DNA of 64,000 bases from Pseudomonadota bacterium (lineage in GTDB: Bacteria > Pseudomonadota > Alphaproteobacteria > Rhizobiales > Xanthobacteraceae): assembly GCA_023387695.1 (NCBI GenBank), contig JAEWHT010000025.1, positions 1 to 64,000 on the forward strand, read 5' to 3'. The position numbers and the translations under genes were made by a program. Positions 52,935 through 61,177 of this stretch are shown here, one piece after another. The notes beneath the pieces are model-generated. The model saw nothing but the letters and a program-made list of their open reading frames with translations. It was not told the origin of the DNA and searched no databases. Each line of letters opens with the position of its first letter. Position 1 is the first letter of the stretch.

Positions 52935-53960
52935 TCACCTTGCCTCTTCGAATCCTGCCAGCACCGAAGTCAGGTTTGCACCCAGAATATCCGAGAGATA
53001 GCCGCCTTCCTGCACGAACACCGTCGGCAGGCCCATCTTCGCGATGGCCTGGCCGATGCGTCGGAAACCCGGCGTGGTGACAGCGAGGCCCTTGAGCGGA
53101 TCGTGCTCGGAAGCATCGAGGCCAAGCGCGATCACGAGCGCACCGGGCGCAAAGGATTCGATCGCCTTGCGCGCGACGCCCATCGCCTGGATGTAGCCGT
53201 CGTCGCCGGTGCCGATGGGGAGCGGAATGTTGAGATTGGTACCAAGGCCGGGGCCTTCGCCGCGCTCATGCGCATAGCCCCACACGTAGGGATAATAGGC
53301 GATGGGATCGGCATGGATCGACACCGTGTAGACGTCGGGTCGCGCGTAGAAGATTCCTTGCGTGCCGTTACCGTGGTGGACGTCGACGTCGAGGATCACG
53401 ACGCGCTCATGCTTGAGCCGCAGATGCGCAGCTGCGATCGCGCTGTTGTTGAGGAAGCAGAAACCGCCAGCCATATCGCGATAGGCGTGATGGCCGGGTG
53501 GACGGCAGAGCGCGTAAGTCGCGTCCTCACCATCCATCACCATCTGCGCGGCCGTGACAGCAACGTCGGTCGCTGCACAAGCCGCGGCCCAGGTACCGGG
53601 GCCGATGGGTGCCGCGGTATCAGCAGTGTGCCAACCAAGCTTGCCGACGATATGCGTCGGATAGGTCGCGGCATGACGCACGGGGTGGATGTTGCCGATC
53701 ATCTCGGGGCCGGAATCGCCGAGCGCCGTCCAGGCGTCCCAGGCCTCGCTCAGGAACGACAGATATTCAGGGCTGTGGATGCGTGCGCGCGGGCCCTGGC
53801 CGAACATCGTCGGCTCGACCAGTTGATGCTTGCCGTCCTTCAAACCTTTGAGTAGCCGATCGGCGCGCTCCGGTTGTTCGGTGGTGCGCTTGACGACACC
53901 GCGAACCAGGAAGAATTGCGGATCATGGCTGCGATGCAGTTCGGTATGGACGGCTTTCAC
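52935..53960 (-). CDS. Histone deacetylase family (acetylpolyamine amidohydrolase-like)
   Basis: 341 residues. Family motifs: CRPPGHHAYRD (tandem His), GGFCFLNNSAIAA, DVDVHHGNGTQGIFY (zinc Asp/His) and GLDASEHDPL (zinc Asp). Bacterial members remove acetyl groups from acetylpolyamines or small amides. No signal peptide, so cytoplasmic. Monocistronic, with a palindrome downstream. The region to its right includes a putative gamma-glutamylputrescine-oxidase-like enzyme, so a polyamine connection is possible but not shown. Confidence 0.9.
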   Translation of the reverse strand: MKAVHTELHRSHDPQFFLVRGVVKRTTEQPERADRLLKGLKDGKHQLVEPTMFGQGPRARIHSPEYLSFLSEAWDAWTALGDSGPEMIGNIHPVRHAATYPTHIVGKLGWHTADTAAPIGPGTWAAACAATDVAVTAAQMVMDGEDATYALCRPPGHHAYRDMAGGFCFLNNSAIAAAHLRLKHERVVILDVDVHHGNGTQGIFYARPDVYTVSIHADPIAYYPYVWGYAHERGEGPGLGTNLNIPLPIGTGDDGYIQAMGVARKAIESFAPGALVIALGLDASEHDPLKGLAVTTPGFRRIGQAIAKMGLPTVFVQEGGYLSDILGANLTSVLAGFEEAR

Positions 53961-54093
53961 TCAACACTCCGTTGTCGCATGCTCTTCGGATGGCGCCACA
54001 GATGTCTGATCCCTGAGGCCGCTAGATGCAAGCAAGAAGAATGCCGTCATTCGCGCCGCGGCTCTGCGCCCATAGCAGGACGCCTTTGATTGC

Positions 54094-55032
54094 CTAGCAA
54101 TGCCCCTGCTGGAGACAATGCTCGCGGCCCTGCCGATCCGTCCGGAAGGACTCGATGAAGCCACCCTGGCGCTGGGTGACGAAGACGGTCTTGCCGTCAC
54201 TGCCACCGAAGGCGAGGTTGGTTGGCTCCTTGCCCTTCAGAACGATCTCGCGCTCGATCGCGCCATTGGGCTTCATCAGCGCGATCGTGCCCTTGAGAAT
54301 GCGCGCGACATAAAGGCGGCCGGCAACATCGGTGCGCAGGCCGTCGATGGTATCGGGCTGGAACGCCTTGACAAGCTTTGCGTCGGTGAGCTCGTTGCCA
54401 CGGATGGCATAAGACCAGACCTGGCCGTTGCTGGATTCACCGACATAGAGCGTCTTGCCGTCGGGGCTGAGATCGATGCCGTTGGTGGTGCCCATCGCGC
54501 GCGGCGCCGACATGATCTGACCCTGCGCCGATCCGTCCGCGGATTTCGCAATGCGCCAGATGTGGCCTTCCCGCCCCTTCCAGTTCGGATCGCTCGCATA
54601 GATCGCACCGTCGCGGGCGATGGTGATGTCGTTGGGCTGGTTCATCTCGTCCGAGTGAAACCAGACGCCGGGCTCGGTGCTGCCCTTCGGAATCGCCAAG
54701 ATATTGTGCTTCTTATAATCGGCGATGAACATCGTGCCGCTGCGGTCGAAGCGGATGGCGTTACCGATGCTGCCCTCAGGGAGCGCCGTGAAGGCTTCCG
54801 ACGCCGCGCCGCCCGCGGGCAACCGGCCGATCGTGCCGGACTTGCCGAAATTGACGACGAACAGATTGCCATCGAGATCGGCGGCAGGCCCTTCGATACC
54901 GTGCGTATATTCGTCGGCAGGCGTCACCTGCACGCTTTCGAACAGCTTCGTCTCGGCTGCGAAGAGCGGCGTCGCGATAACGAGCAGAATGCTACTGCGG
55001 CACCAGAAATTCCTGCCGGATGTAATAGCCAT
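54094..55032 (-). CDS. SMP-30/gluconolactonase family protein (exported)
   Basis: 312 residues from ATG at 55032; a start at 55053 is also in frame. A short hydrophobic N-terminal signal (SSILLVIATPLFAAE) precedes a six-bladed propeller pattern: GIEGPAADLDGNLFVV (metal Glu), NQPNDITIARDGAIY, GTTNGIDLSPDGKTLYV, and RTDVAGRLYVAR. Relatives hydrolyse sugar lactones. It starts within the 3' end of the upstream dehydrogenase gene (overlap at 54992-55032), so it is translationally linked to it, consistent with lactone hydrolysis following sugar oxidation. Confidence 0.85.
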   Translation of the reverse strand: MAITSGRNFWCRSSILLVIATPLFAAETKLFESVQVTPADEYTHGIEGPAADLDGNLFVVNFGKSGTIGRLPAGGAASEAFTALPEGSIGNAIRFDRSGTMFIADYKKHNILAIPKGSTEPGVWFHSDEMNQPNDITIARDGAIYASDPNWKGREGHIWRIAKSADGSAQGQIMSAPRAMGTTNGIDLSPDGKTLYVGESSNGQVWSYAIRGNELTDAKLVKAFQPDTIDGLRTDVAGRLYVARILKGTIALMKPNGAIEREIVLKGKEPTNLAFGGSDGKTVFVTQRQGGFIESFRTDRQGREHCLQQGHC

Positions 55033-57064
55033 CGTCGTCGCTACACTCGCCATTCAGATAGGGATCGGCCGGCCGGAAGAATCGGCTGAAGCCGGGTTTG
55101 TCTACAGCGTTCCTTTGTGTCACGACGACGACCTTGGCGGCCGGTATTTCGCCGCATTCCTTGTTGGTTTTGCTGACGAACTTGCGCTGCGGCAGGCCGA
55201 GCTTGATGCGCATCGGCGTTCCCGGAACCATCTTCGCCACGAAGACATCGATGGTGCCGAGCAGCGCCGCATAGCCAGGTTCGGTCTTCGGCAGGTTCTC
55301 GCCGCCCGGCGGCATCAGCTTCTCTGCGCCAATGCCTCGCAACCGCGTGCGCAGCCTGCCGGAGGCGGGATCGCCCGGATAGATCCAGCCGTCCTGCGAC
55401 AGCATGAACCTCAGCACCGTCGCATCCTTGTCTGCATCCGACTGACCTGCCTTCAGCCCGAAATCGGAGTGGCAGCCGACGCAGTGTTTTTCGACGAGGT
55501 TTTTGCGCAGTGAAGTGAGCCGGATCTTGTTCTGCGCATCCTTGGCGACGAAGGCCGCAAGCTGATCGATCAACGCCTGGCTACGGGTGTCGCACGGCAG
55601 CGGTGGCGGTGGATCGCCCGCGGCGCGATCGATACGGAGTATGGTCTGGTTCTTGTCCTCGACCAGCCAGATCGCACCGTCCTCCGCGACTGTCATGCCG
55701 ACCGGCGCGCCCTGCGGCCGCGCGCCGTTGACGCGATGCCAGCCTGCGATCAGTTCGTCGAATGGCGCAGCCGCGACATCGCCGGCATCGGTCTGGAAAT
55801 TGTGGGTCGGGTCAGCGGCACAACTGACGTGGTAGCGCACCGGCGCCGGAGCAGGCTTGGGGAAACCGTGGTCATCGACGTCGTAGACCAGGACGCGGCT
55901 GCCAGTCGGGCGGTAGCCGTGCAGGCCAACCAGAAGCTTGCCTTCCAGCTCCGGAAATTTTGCGCCGTGATAATAGAGCATCGCGAGCGGCGCGCCGTGC
56001 GGCGGCATCAGCGAGAGCGGCGCCTTGTAGAACGCATTGGCGGTGCAGAGCGTCTTGTACGTGCCCGATTGCAGCACACTTTTGAACTCGGGACTCGGCG
56101 TCGACAGGTCGTAGCAATAGGGCCAGCCATAGTGCCTGCCCTGTTCGATCGCGTTGATCTCCTCGTTCGGCTTGAAGATGTCGGGCAGGTCGCGGCCGTT
56201 CTCGCCCTGTAGGAAGGCGTAGCCGGCATCGGGGAAATTCGGATGCAGCGCCAGCGCCAGCGAGTTGCGCAAGCCCCGCGCGTAAATCGTGTGCGCGGGA
56301 TCGGGATCGTTCGGCTTCAACGCTGGAAAGACACCGCCTGATGGCGGCGTGAACAGCCAGATCGCAGCCATCGCGGACGGGCCTTCCGCCGGCGCGCAAG
56401 GCTTTGTGATCGGCGCCGGCGTGATGCAATCGTCGCTGTGGGCACCGACATTGACGAAGAGCCGGCCGTTGCGATCGAACACGAACTGCTTGAGCGGATG
56501 CGCGGCCTCCTCGAGCTTGGTGCCATCAGGCAGCGTGAGGCGGCGGCCCGGCATGTGACGGATGATGGTCTCGACCGTGCTGCGCGGATTGTCCGCGAGC
56601 GGATCGAAGCGGAAGATGGTCTCGGCAGTCGAGGCGTAGAGCTTCTTGTCCGGGCCGATCACGAGACCGAACGGATATTCGACGCCGGTCAAAAGTTCCT
56701 TGAACCGCTGGCCGCCGGCCGCGTGCGGATCGAGCAGCAGCAGTCGGCCATCGGTATGGCCCCAGCCCGCCATGTCGGCGACCACGAACAGGTCTCGGCC
56801 GGGCACCTGGATGATCGACCGCGGAAACTTGAGATGGTCCTCCTCGCTGGCGACAAGGCCAGCACAAAAGCCCGCCTTCATGTCGATCTGAACCTTGGGA
56901 AAGGCGAGACCGCCGCTGCCGCAGGTCTCCGCTCCTACTGCGTAGCCACTTTTCCTCACCGTTTCAGACGCGGCCGGCGCGGCAAAACCGAGCAGGGCCG
57001 CAGCCAAGGCGACGACACCTACGCACAAGCTCCGGCATCCATTCTGGAGTGTGAGATGATTCAC
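54992..57064 (-). CDS. Exported sugar dehydrogenase-like beta-propeller with cytochrome c motif
   Basis: 690 residues from GTG at 57064, with GGGGAGG 5 bp upstream. Sec signal (VALAAALLGFAAPAAS), then a PQQ-type glucose/sorbosone dehydrogenase propeller (QVPGRDLFVVADMAGWGHTD, NEEINAIEQGRHYGWPYC, APVGMTVAEDGAIWLVED) at about 40-520, and a C-terminal region with heme c site HCVGCHSDFG. It probably oxidises a sugar or alcohol in the periplasm and passes electrons to a c-type heme. The SMP-30 gene overlaps its 3' end, suggesting an oxidation-lactonase pair. Confidence 0.85.
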   Translation of the reverse strand: MNHLTLQNGCRSLCVGVVALAAALLGFAAPAASETVRKSGYAVGAETCGSGGLAFPKVQIDMKAGFCAGLVASEEDHLKFPRSIIQVPGRDLFVVADMAGWGHTDGRLLLLDPHAAGGQRFKELLTGVEYPFGLVIGPDKKLYASTAETIFRFDPLADNPRSTVETIIRHMPGRRLTLPDGTKLEEAAHPLKQFVFDRNGRLFVNVGAHSDDCITPAPITKPCAPAEGPSAMAAIWLFTPPSGGVFPALKPNDPDPAHTIYARGLRNSLALALHPNFPDAGYAFLQGENGRDLPDIFKPNEEINAIEQGRHYGWPYCYDLSTPSPEFKSVLQSGTYKTLCTANAFYKAPLSLMPPHGAPLAMLYYHGAKFPELEGKLLVGLHGYRPTGSRVLVYDVDDHGFPKPAPAPVRYHVSCAADPTHNFQTDAGDVAAAPFDELIAGWHRVNGARPQGAPVGMTVAEDGAIWLVEDKNQTILRIDRAAGDPPPPLPCDTRSQALIDQLAAFVAKDAQNKIRLTSLRKNLVEKHCVGCHSDFGLKAGQSDADKDATVLRFMLSQDGWIYPGDPASGRLRTRLRGIGAEKLMPPGGENLPKTEPGYAALLGTIDVFVAKMVPGTPMRIKLGLPQRKFVSKTNKECGEIPAAKVVVVTQRNAVDKPGFSRFFRPADPYLNGECSDDDGYYIRQEFLVPQ

Positions 57065-57269
57065 AGCGGCCTCCCCACTTTCGGTCGAGGTTGTTCCATG
57101 CCCGCAAGGCGCCGTCCAGTTGAACATCACCTGCCTGTGATCAAACCCACGGGGCGCGTGGTGCCGACCAACCTCCGTAGATTTCCTTACCGGGCTCGAC
57201 CCGAATGTTTTTCGAATATTTCGGGTGGTACCGATATGCCACCCAAATCGCTTTCCAGAGGAGGCGTGT

Positions 57270-57503
57270 ATGGTTCAGATGTATTTCCACTGTTCGAACG
57301 CCGACGGCACGCTGATCGATCGCTACGGCACCGCAGTCGCCAGCCTGACCGAAGCGCGTGACCGCGCCGCCCAGATCATGCGCGCGATGATCCAGACGCC
57401 CGGCTCTGAGGATTGGCGCGACTGGGTGATCCATATCAGCGACGACGACGGCGAGGAGATCTTCGATCTCCCCTTCACCGCCATGCTCGGCAAGCCGCAT
57501 TGA
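57270..57503 (+). CDS. DUF6894 family small protein
   Basis: 77 residues from ATG at 57270 with AGAGGAGG upstream; the open frame begins earlier but without signals. MVQMYFHCSNADGTLIDRYG starts a compact alpha/beta domain common as single-domain proteins in Bradyrhizobium and Methylobacterium. Function unknown. It is 9 bp upstream of another small gene. Confidence 0.85.
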   Translation: MVQMYFHCSNADGTLIDRYGTAVASLTEARDRAAQIMRAMIQTPGSEDWRDWVIHISDDDGEEIFDLPFTAMLGKPH

Positions 57504-57512
57504 GGTGATGCC

Positions 57513-57689
57513 ATGCTGTTCGCTTCACTGACCCTGTTCCGCCAGCCCTTCACCTTCGTCGCCAGCAAGTTGCAGAAGCTGGTGCGGATCGCAGGCAACC
57601 CCTACCGTCCCGAGCTCCACTACATGCGTGGCCCGGGCCCGAAATGGCACGCCAAATATCAGGCAAGCCGGCTGAACCGCGGGATTTGA
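57513..57689 (+). CDS. Small conserved-type protein, unknown function
   Basis: 58 residues, ATG at 57513 with GAGGTG 5-6 bp upstream and a TGA at 57687. The product begins MLFASLTLFRQPFTFVASKL and has a basic/aromatic C terminus (PYRPELHYMRGPGPKWHAKY). Placement 9 bp after the DUF6894 gene and a normal GC3 bias support coding. No family known to me. Confidence 0.6.
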   Translation: MLFASLTLFRQPFTFVASKLQKLVRIAGNPYRPELHYMRGPGPKWHAKYQASRLNRGI

Positions 57690-57724
57690 ACTGCGCCTGT
57701 TTCTTCATTCATCAATCTCCACGT

Positions 57725-57805
57725 CGTCATGGCCGGGCTCGTCCCGGCCATCCACGTTTTTGGGACCACGAAGACGTGGATGCCCGGGTCAAGCCCGGGC
57801 ATGAC
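57725..57805. repeat. Palindromic intergenic repeat between convergent genes
   Basis: The left part (CGTCATGGCCGGGCTCG, then CCGGCCATCCACGT) and right part (ACGTGGATGCCCGGG, then GCCCGGGCATGAC) form a long imperfect inverted repeat. A similar sequence class is widespread in Bradyrhizobium. It lies between the small gene and the enoyl-CoA hydratase stop codon; a bidirectional terminator role is plausible. Confidence 0.8.
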
Positions 57806-57828
57806 ATACGAGGAAAGGCCGTGCGGCC

Positions 57829-58602
57829 TCACCTCCCCGTGAACTTCGCCTTGCGCTTCTCGACGAAGGCGTTGCGGCCTTCGAGGGCATCGGCGCTTTT
57901 GCGGATGGTGGCCTGAAGCTCGATCTCGCGGCGGAACTGCGCTTCATAGCTCGTGTGCTCGCTCTCCTCGACGAGTGCTCGGGTCGCGACCAGAGCGCGG
58001 GTCGGGCCGTCGGCGAGACGTCCCGCCAGCGTCAACGCTTCCTCCATCAGCTTTGCGTCGTCGACGACCTGCCGCACGAGGCCGATCTCCTGGGCGCGCT
58101 CGGCCGTCAGCGGCTCGTTCAACAACATCAGCTCGAGCGCGCGTTGGCGGCCGATCAGCCGCGGCAGCAGCCAGGTCGAGCCGAGATCGGGCACCAGCGC
58201 GATGCGGCTGAACACCTGGATGAAACTCGCCGACCGCGCCGCAACAATCATGTCGCCGGCCATCGCAAGACTGAACCCGCCACCGGCCGCGACGCCATTA
58301 ACGGCGACGACGACGGGCACGCGGCACTCGCGCAGGGCCTTGAAGGCCGGCCAATAGAACCGCATCACGCCGGCCGCGATGTCCTCCCCGAGCGCTTCGG
58401 AGGCCTTCAAATTCTGCCCTGAGCAAAATCCGCGTCCCGCGCCGGTGAGGACGAGAGCACGGACGTTCTCGTCCGCCGTCATTTCGCCGACTGCGGTAGC
58501 GAGCGCGCCGAGCAGGTCCGGCGTCATCGCGTTCAGGCTTGCCGGCTCGTCGAGCGTCAAAATCCCAACCGCGCCATCCCGCGCCTGTTTCACACCTGCC
58601 AT
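57829..58602 (-). CDS. Enoyl-CoA hydratase/isomerase family protein
   Basis: 257 residues from ATG at 58602, with AAAGGGAG upstream. Crotonase signature: ILTLDEPASLNAM, oxyanion-hole LTGAGRGFCSGQNLK, AVNGVAAGGGFSLAMAGD and VFSRIALVPDLGSTWLLPR, where the acidic residue used by hydratases would fall. It acts on an acyl-CoA thioester, possibly in a degradation pathway. It is divergent from the gamma-glutamyltransferase gene. Confidence 0.9.
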   Translation of the reverse strand: MAGVKQARDGAVGILTLDEPASLNAMTPDLLGALATAVGEMTADENVRALVLTGAGRGFCSGQNLKASEALGEDIAAGVMRFYWPAFKALRECRVPVVVAVNGVAAGGGFSLAMAGDMIVAARSASFIQVFSRIALVPDLGSTWLLPRLIGRQRALELMLLNEPLTAERAQEIGLVRQVVDDAKLMEEALTLAGRLADGPTRALVATRALVEESEHTSYEAQFRREIELQATIRKSADALEGRNAFVEKRKAKFTGR

Positions 58603-58711
58603 GTCGCGTCTCCCTTTGGATGTTCTCGTTGCCGCCAATGTGCCATTCTTCCCGCGCTCCGCCAATTGCGGAGCTTCGACGTCAGCGCAACGAAGCCAAG
58701 ACAGAGTTCAA

Positions 58712-60301
58712 ATGCCGCACCAGTTCAGCCTCAACCAGATCGTCCGCAAACCCGCCGTCACATCCAAGGGCGGCATTGTCGCTTCGCAATCGCGGCGAGC
58801 AGCGGAGGTGGGAGCGCAGGTGCTGGCGGCCGGTGGCGATTGCGTCGATGCGATCGTCGCGACTACCTTTGCACTGAATGTGCTGGAGCCCTGGAACAGC
58901 GGCGTCGGCGGTGGCGGCGCGATGGTGCTCTACCGCGCCAAGGAAAATCGCTACGAGGTGATCGACTACGGCATGTGCGCGCCGCTGAGCATCCGCGCTG
59001 CCGATTACCCCATCATCGGAGACCGTGTCGCGACCGACCTGTTTCCGTGGCCGCGGGTGAAGGATGACCGCAACATTCACGGTCCCGGCGCGGTCGCCGT
59101 GCCCGGCGTGGTCGCCGGCATGGAGGAAGCGCACCGTCGATATGCCAGAATGTCATGGAAAGAGCTGGTGGCTCCCGCGGTTGCACTCGCTGGCGAAGGC
59201 CTGCTGGTCGACTGGTGGACCGAGCTGACGATCACCGGCTCGGCGGTAGATCTTCGGCGCTATCCCGCGAGTGCTGCGATGTTCCTGAAGGACGGCCTGC
59301 CCCCAAGCCCGCCCTGGAGCATCGAGGCCGAGATTCGGATGCCGCAGGACAATCTGAAGGCGACGCTGGCGCATCTCGCCGAAGCCGGACCGCGCGACTT
59401 CTATCAGGGCGATCTCGCCAAGAGCATCGCGTCCGACGTCAAGGCCGATGGCGGCTCGCTGTCGGTCGAGGATCTCGCCGCGTTCCGCAGCCACATGCGC
59501 GAGCCGCTGGCGATCCCCTATCGCGGCGGCAAGGTCGTTGCGACGCCAGAGCTCACGGCCGGGCCGACCATGGCGCATGCGCTGCGCCTGTTGCAGCAGA
59601 ATTTGACGCCGGCGGGCACGCCGGATGCGGCCGCCTACGCAGAATACGCCGTTGCCCTGCAGGAGGCCTATCGCGAGCGACTCAAGGACATGGGCGATGC
59701 CGACGGCAAGCGCTCGCTCGGCGCCGAATATCTCGCGCCCGCCTGCACCACGCATTTCTCCGTGGTCGACCGCGACGGCAACATCGCCGCGGTGACGCAG
59801 ACGCTGCTCTCGTCCTTTGGCTCGAAATATGTGACGCCGCACACCGGCATTCCCATGAACAACGGCATCATGTGGTTCGACCCAACGCCCGGCAGCACCA
59901 ACTCGCTCGCACCCGGCAAGCGCTGCCTCACCAACTACACGCCCGTGATCGCCGAGACCAAGGATGGCAAGCGCCTCGCGGTTGGTGCCTCCGGCGGCCG
60001 GCGTATCCTGCCTTCGGTCATGCAGCTGGTGTCTTTTGCGCTGGATTTCGACATGGACCTCGATGCCGCCATCCACCAGCCTCGCATCGACTGCAGCGAA
60101 GGTGCCATCGTGGTCGGCGACGTCAGGCTACCAGCGGATACACGCAAGGCGCTCGCCGCACGCTTCAACTACAAGGAAGCACAGGTGCAAACCCTGCCGA
60201 TGAAATTCGCTTGCCCGAGCGTGGTGATGCGCGTCGGCGATACGAATTCAGGCGCAGTCGAGATCTTCCAGCCCTGGGCTGACGCGGTGGCGGAGGCCTG
60301 A
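58712..60301 (+). CDS. Gamma-glutamyltransferase family (no signal peptide)
   Basis: 529 residues from ATG at 58712. AVTSKGGIVASQSRRAAE and LEPWNSGVGGGGAMVLY are family motifs, and ACTTHFSVVDRDGN contains the nucleophile Thr346 at the predicted self-cleavage point, by analogy with the TTHYSVVD motif of E. coli GGT. YTPVIAETKDGKRLAVGASGG and late RID residues complete the domain. The N terminus MPHQFSLNQIVRKP has no signal peptide, so the enzyme may be cytoplasmic, unlike classical GGT. It is followed 24 bp later by a crotonase gene on the same strand. Confidence 0.9.
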   Translation: MPHQFSLNQIVRKPAVTSKGGIVASQSRRAAEVGAQVLAAGGDCVDAIVATTFALNVLEPWNSGVGGGGAMVLYRAKENRYEVIDYGMCAPLSIRAADYPIIGDRVATDLFPWPRVKDDRNIHGPGAVAVPGVVAGMEEAHRRYARMSWKELVAPAVALAGEGLLVDWWTELTITGSAVDLRRYPASAAMFLKDGLPPSPPWSIEAEIRMPQDNLKATLAHLAEAGPRDFYQGDLAKSIASDVKADGGSLSVEDLAAFRSHMREPLAIPYRGGKVVATPELTAGPTMAHALRLLQQNLTPAGTPDAAAYAEYAVALQEAYRERLKDMGDADGKRSLGAEYLAPACTTHFSVVDRDGNIAAVTQTLLSSFGSKYVTPHTGIPMNNGIMWFDPTPGSTNSLAPGKRCLTNYTPVIAETKDGKRLAVGASGGRRILPSVMQLVSFALDFDMDLDAAIHQPRIDCSEGAIVVGDVRLPADTRKALAARFNYKEAQVQTLPMKFACPSVVMRVGDTNSGAVEIFQPWADAVAEA

Positions 60302-60325
60302 CAACAGACATCAGGGAGCCGCCGC

Positions 60326-61177
60326 ATGAACTACGAGCAGATCATCTGCGAAACCGACGGCCCCCTGCTCATCCTCACCCTCAATCGCCCCGACAAGCTC
60401 AATGCTTATACCGGCGCGATGGGCGCGGAGATCACAGACGCATTTCAGCGCGCCGATGCCGACGACAATATCCGCGCGGTGATCGTCACAGGCTCGGGCC
60501 GTGCGTTCTGCGCCGGCGCCGATGTCTCCGGCGGCGCCAAGAGCTTTGACACCTCCGGCAGTCACGGTGCCGGCGTGTTCGCCAGTTCCGGACAGCGCAG
60601 CGGCCGTTTCGTCGAGGCCATCTTCAATTGCCGCAAGCCGTCGATTGCCGCGATCAACGGCGCCGCTGTCGGCGTCGGCATCACCATGACGCTGCCGATG
60701 GACGTGCGCATTGCGGCCAAGGGCGCCAAGATCGGTTTCATCTTTGCGCGGCGCGGCCTGGTGCCGGAGGCCGGCAGTGCATGGTTCCTGCCAAAGCTGG
60801 TCGGCCTGCCGCAATCGCTGCGCTGGTGTCTTTCGGGGCGCACCTTCGATGCCGACGAAGCGCTGAAGGGCGGGCTCGTCAGCGAGACCGTCGAGCCGAT
60901 CGAGTTGCTCGATCGCGCCAAGCAAATCGGTCACGAGATGAGCGACGAGACCTCGCCGGTCGCGATCGCATTGACGCGTCAGATGCTGTGGCGATTTGCC
61001 GGTGCGCCTGATCCATTCGAGCTGCTTGATCTCGACAAGCCGATGTCGGTCGAACGCGGCGGTCATGCCGACGTGCGCGAGGGCGTGCAGTCCTTCATCG
61101 AGAAGCGCAAGCCGTCATTCCCTGGCAAGGTCTCGCAGGACATGCCGAGCCAGTATCCGTGGTGGAAGGACGGCTAG
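60326..61177 (+). CDS. Enoyl-CoA hydratase family protein
   Basis: 283 residues. LLILTLNRPDKLNAYT and VTGSGRAFCAGADVSGG are the crotonase motifs, with AINGAAVGVGITMTLPMDVR and FARRGLVPEAGSAWFLPK following; the Glu in PEAG is the likely catalytic acid. It is in the same direction as the gamma-glutamyltransferase gene (24 bp gap), and overlaps the convergent FAD oxidoreductase stop by 4 bp. The pathway is unknown. Confidence 0.9.
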   Translation: MNYEQIICETDGPLLILTLNRPDKLNAYTGAMGAEITDAFQRADADDNIRAVIVTGSGRAFCAGADVSGGAKSFDTSGSHGAGVFASSGQRSGRFVEAIFNCRKPSIAAINGAAVGVGITMTLPMDVRIAAKGAKIGFIFARRGLVPEAGSAWFLPKLVGLPQSLRWCLSGRTFDADEALKGGLVSETVEPIELLDRAKQIGHEMSDETSPVAIALTRQMLWRFAGAPDPFELLDLDKPMSVERGGHADVREGVQSFIEKRKPSFPGKVSQDMPSQYPWWKDG

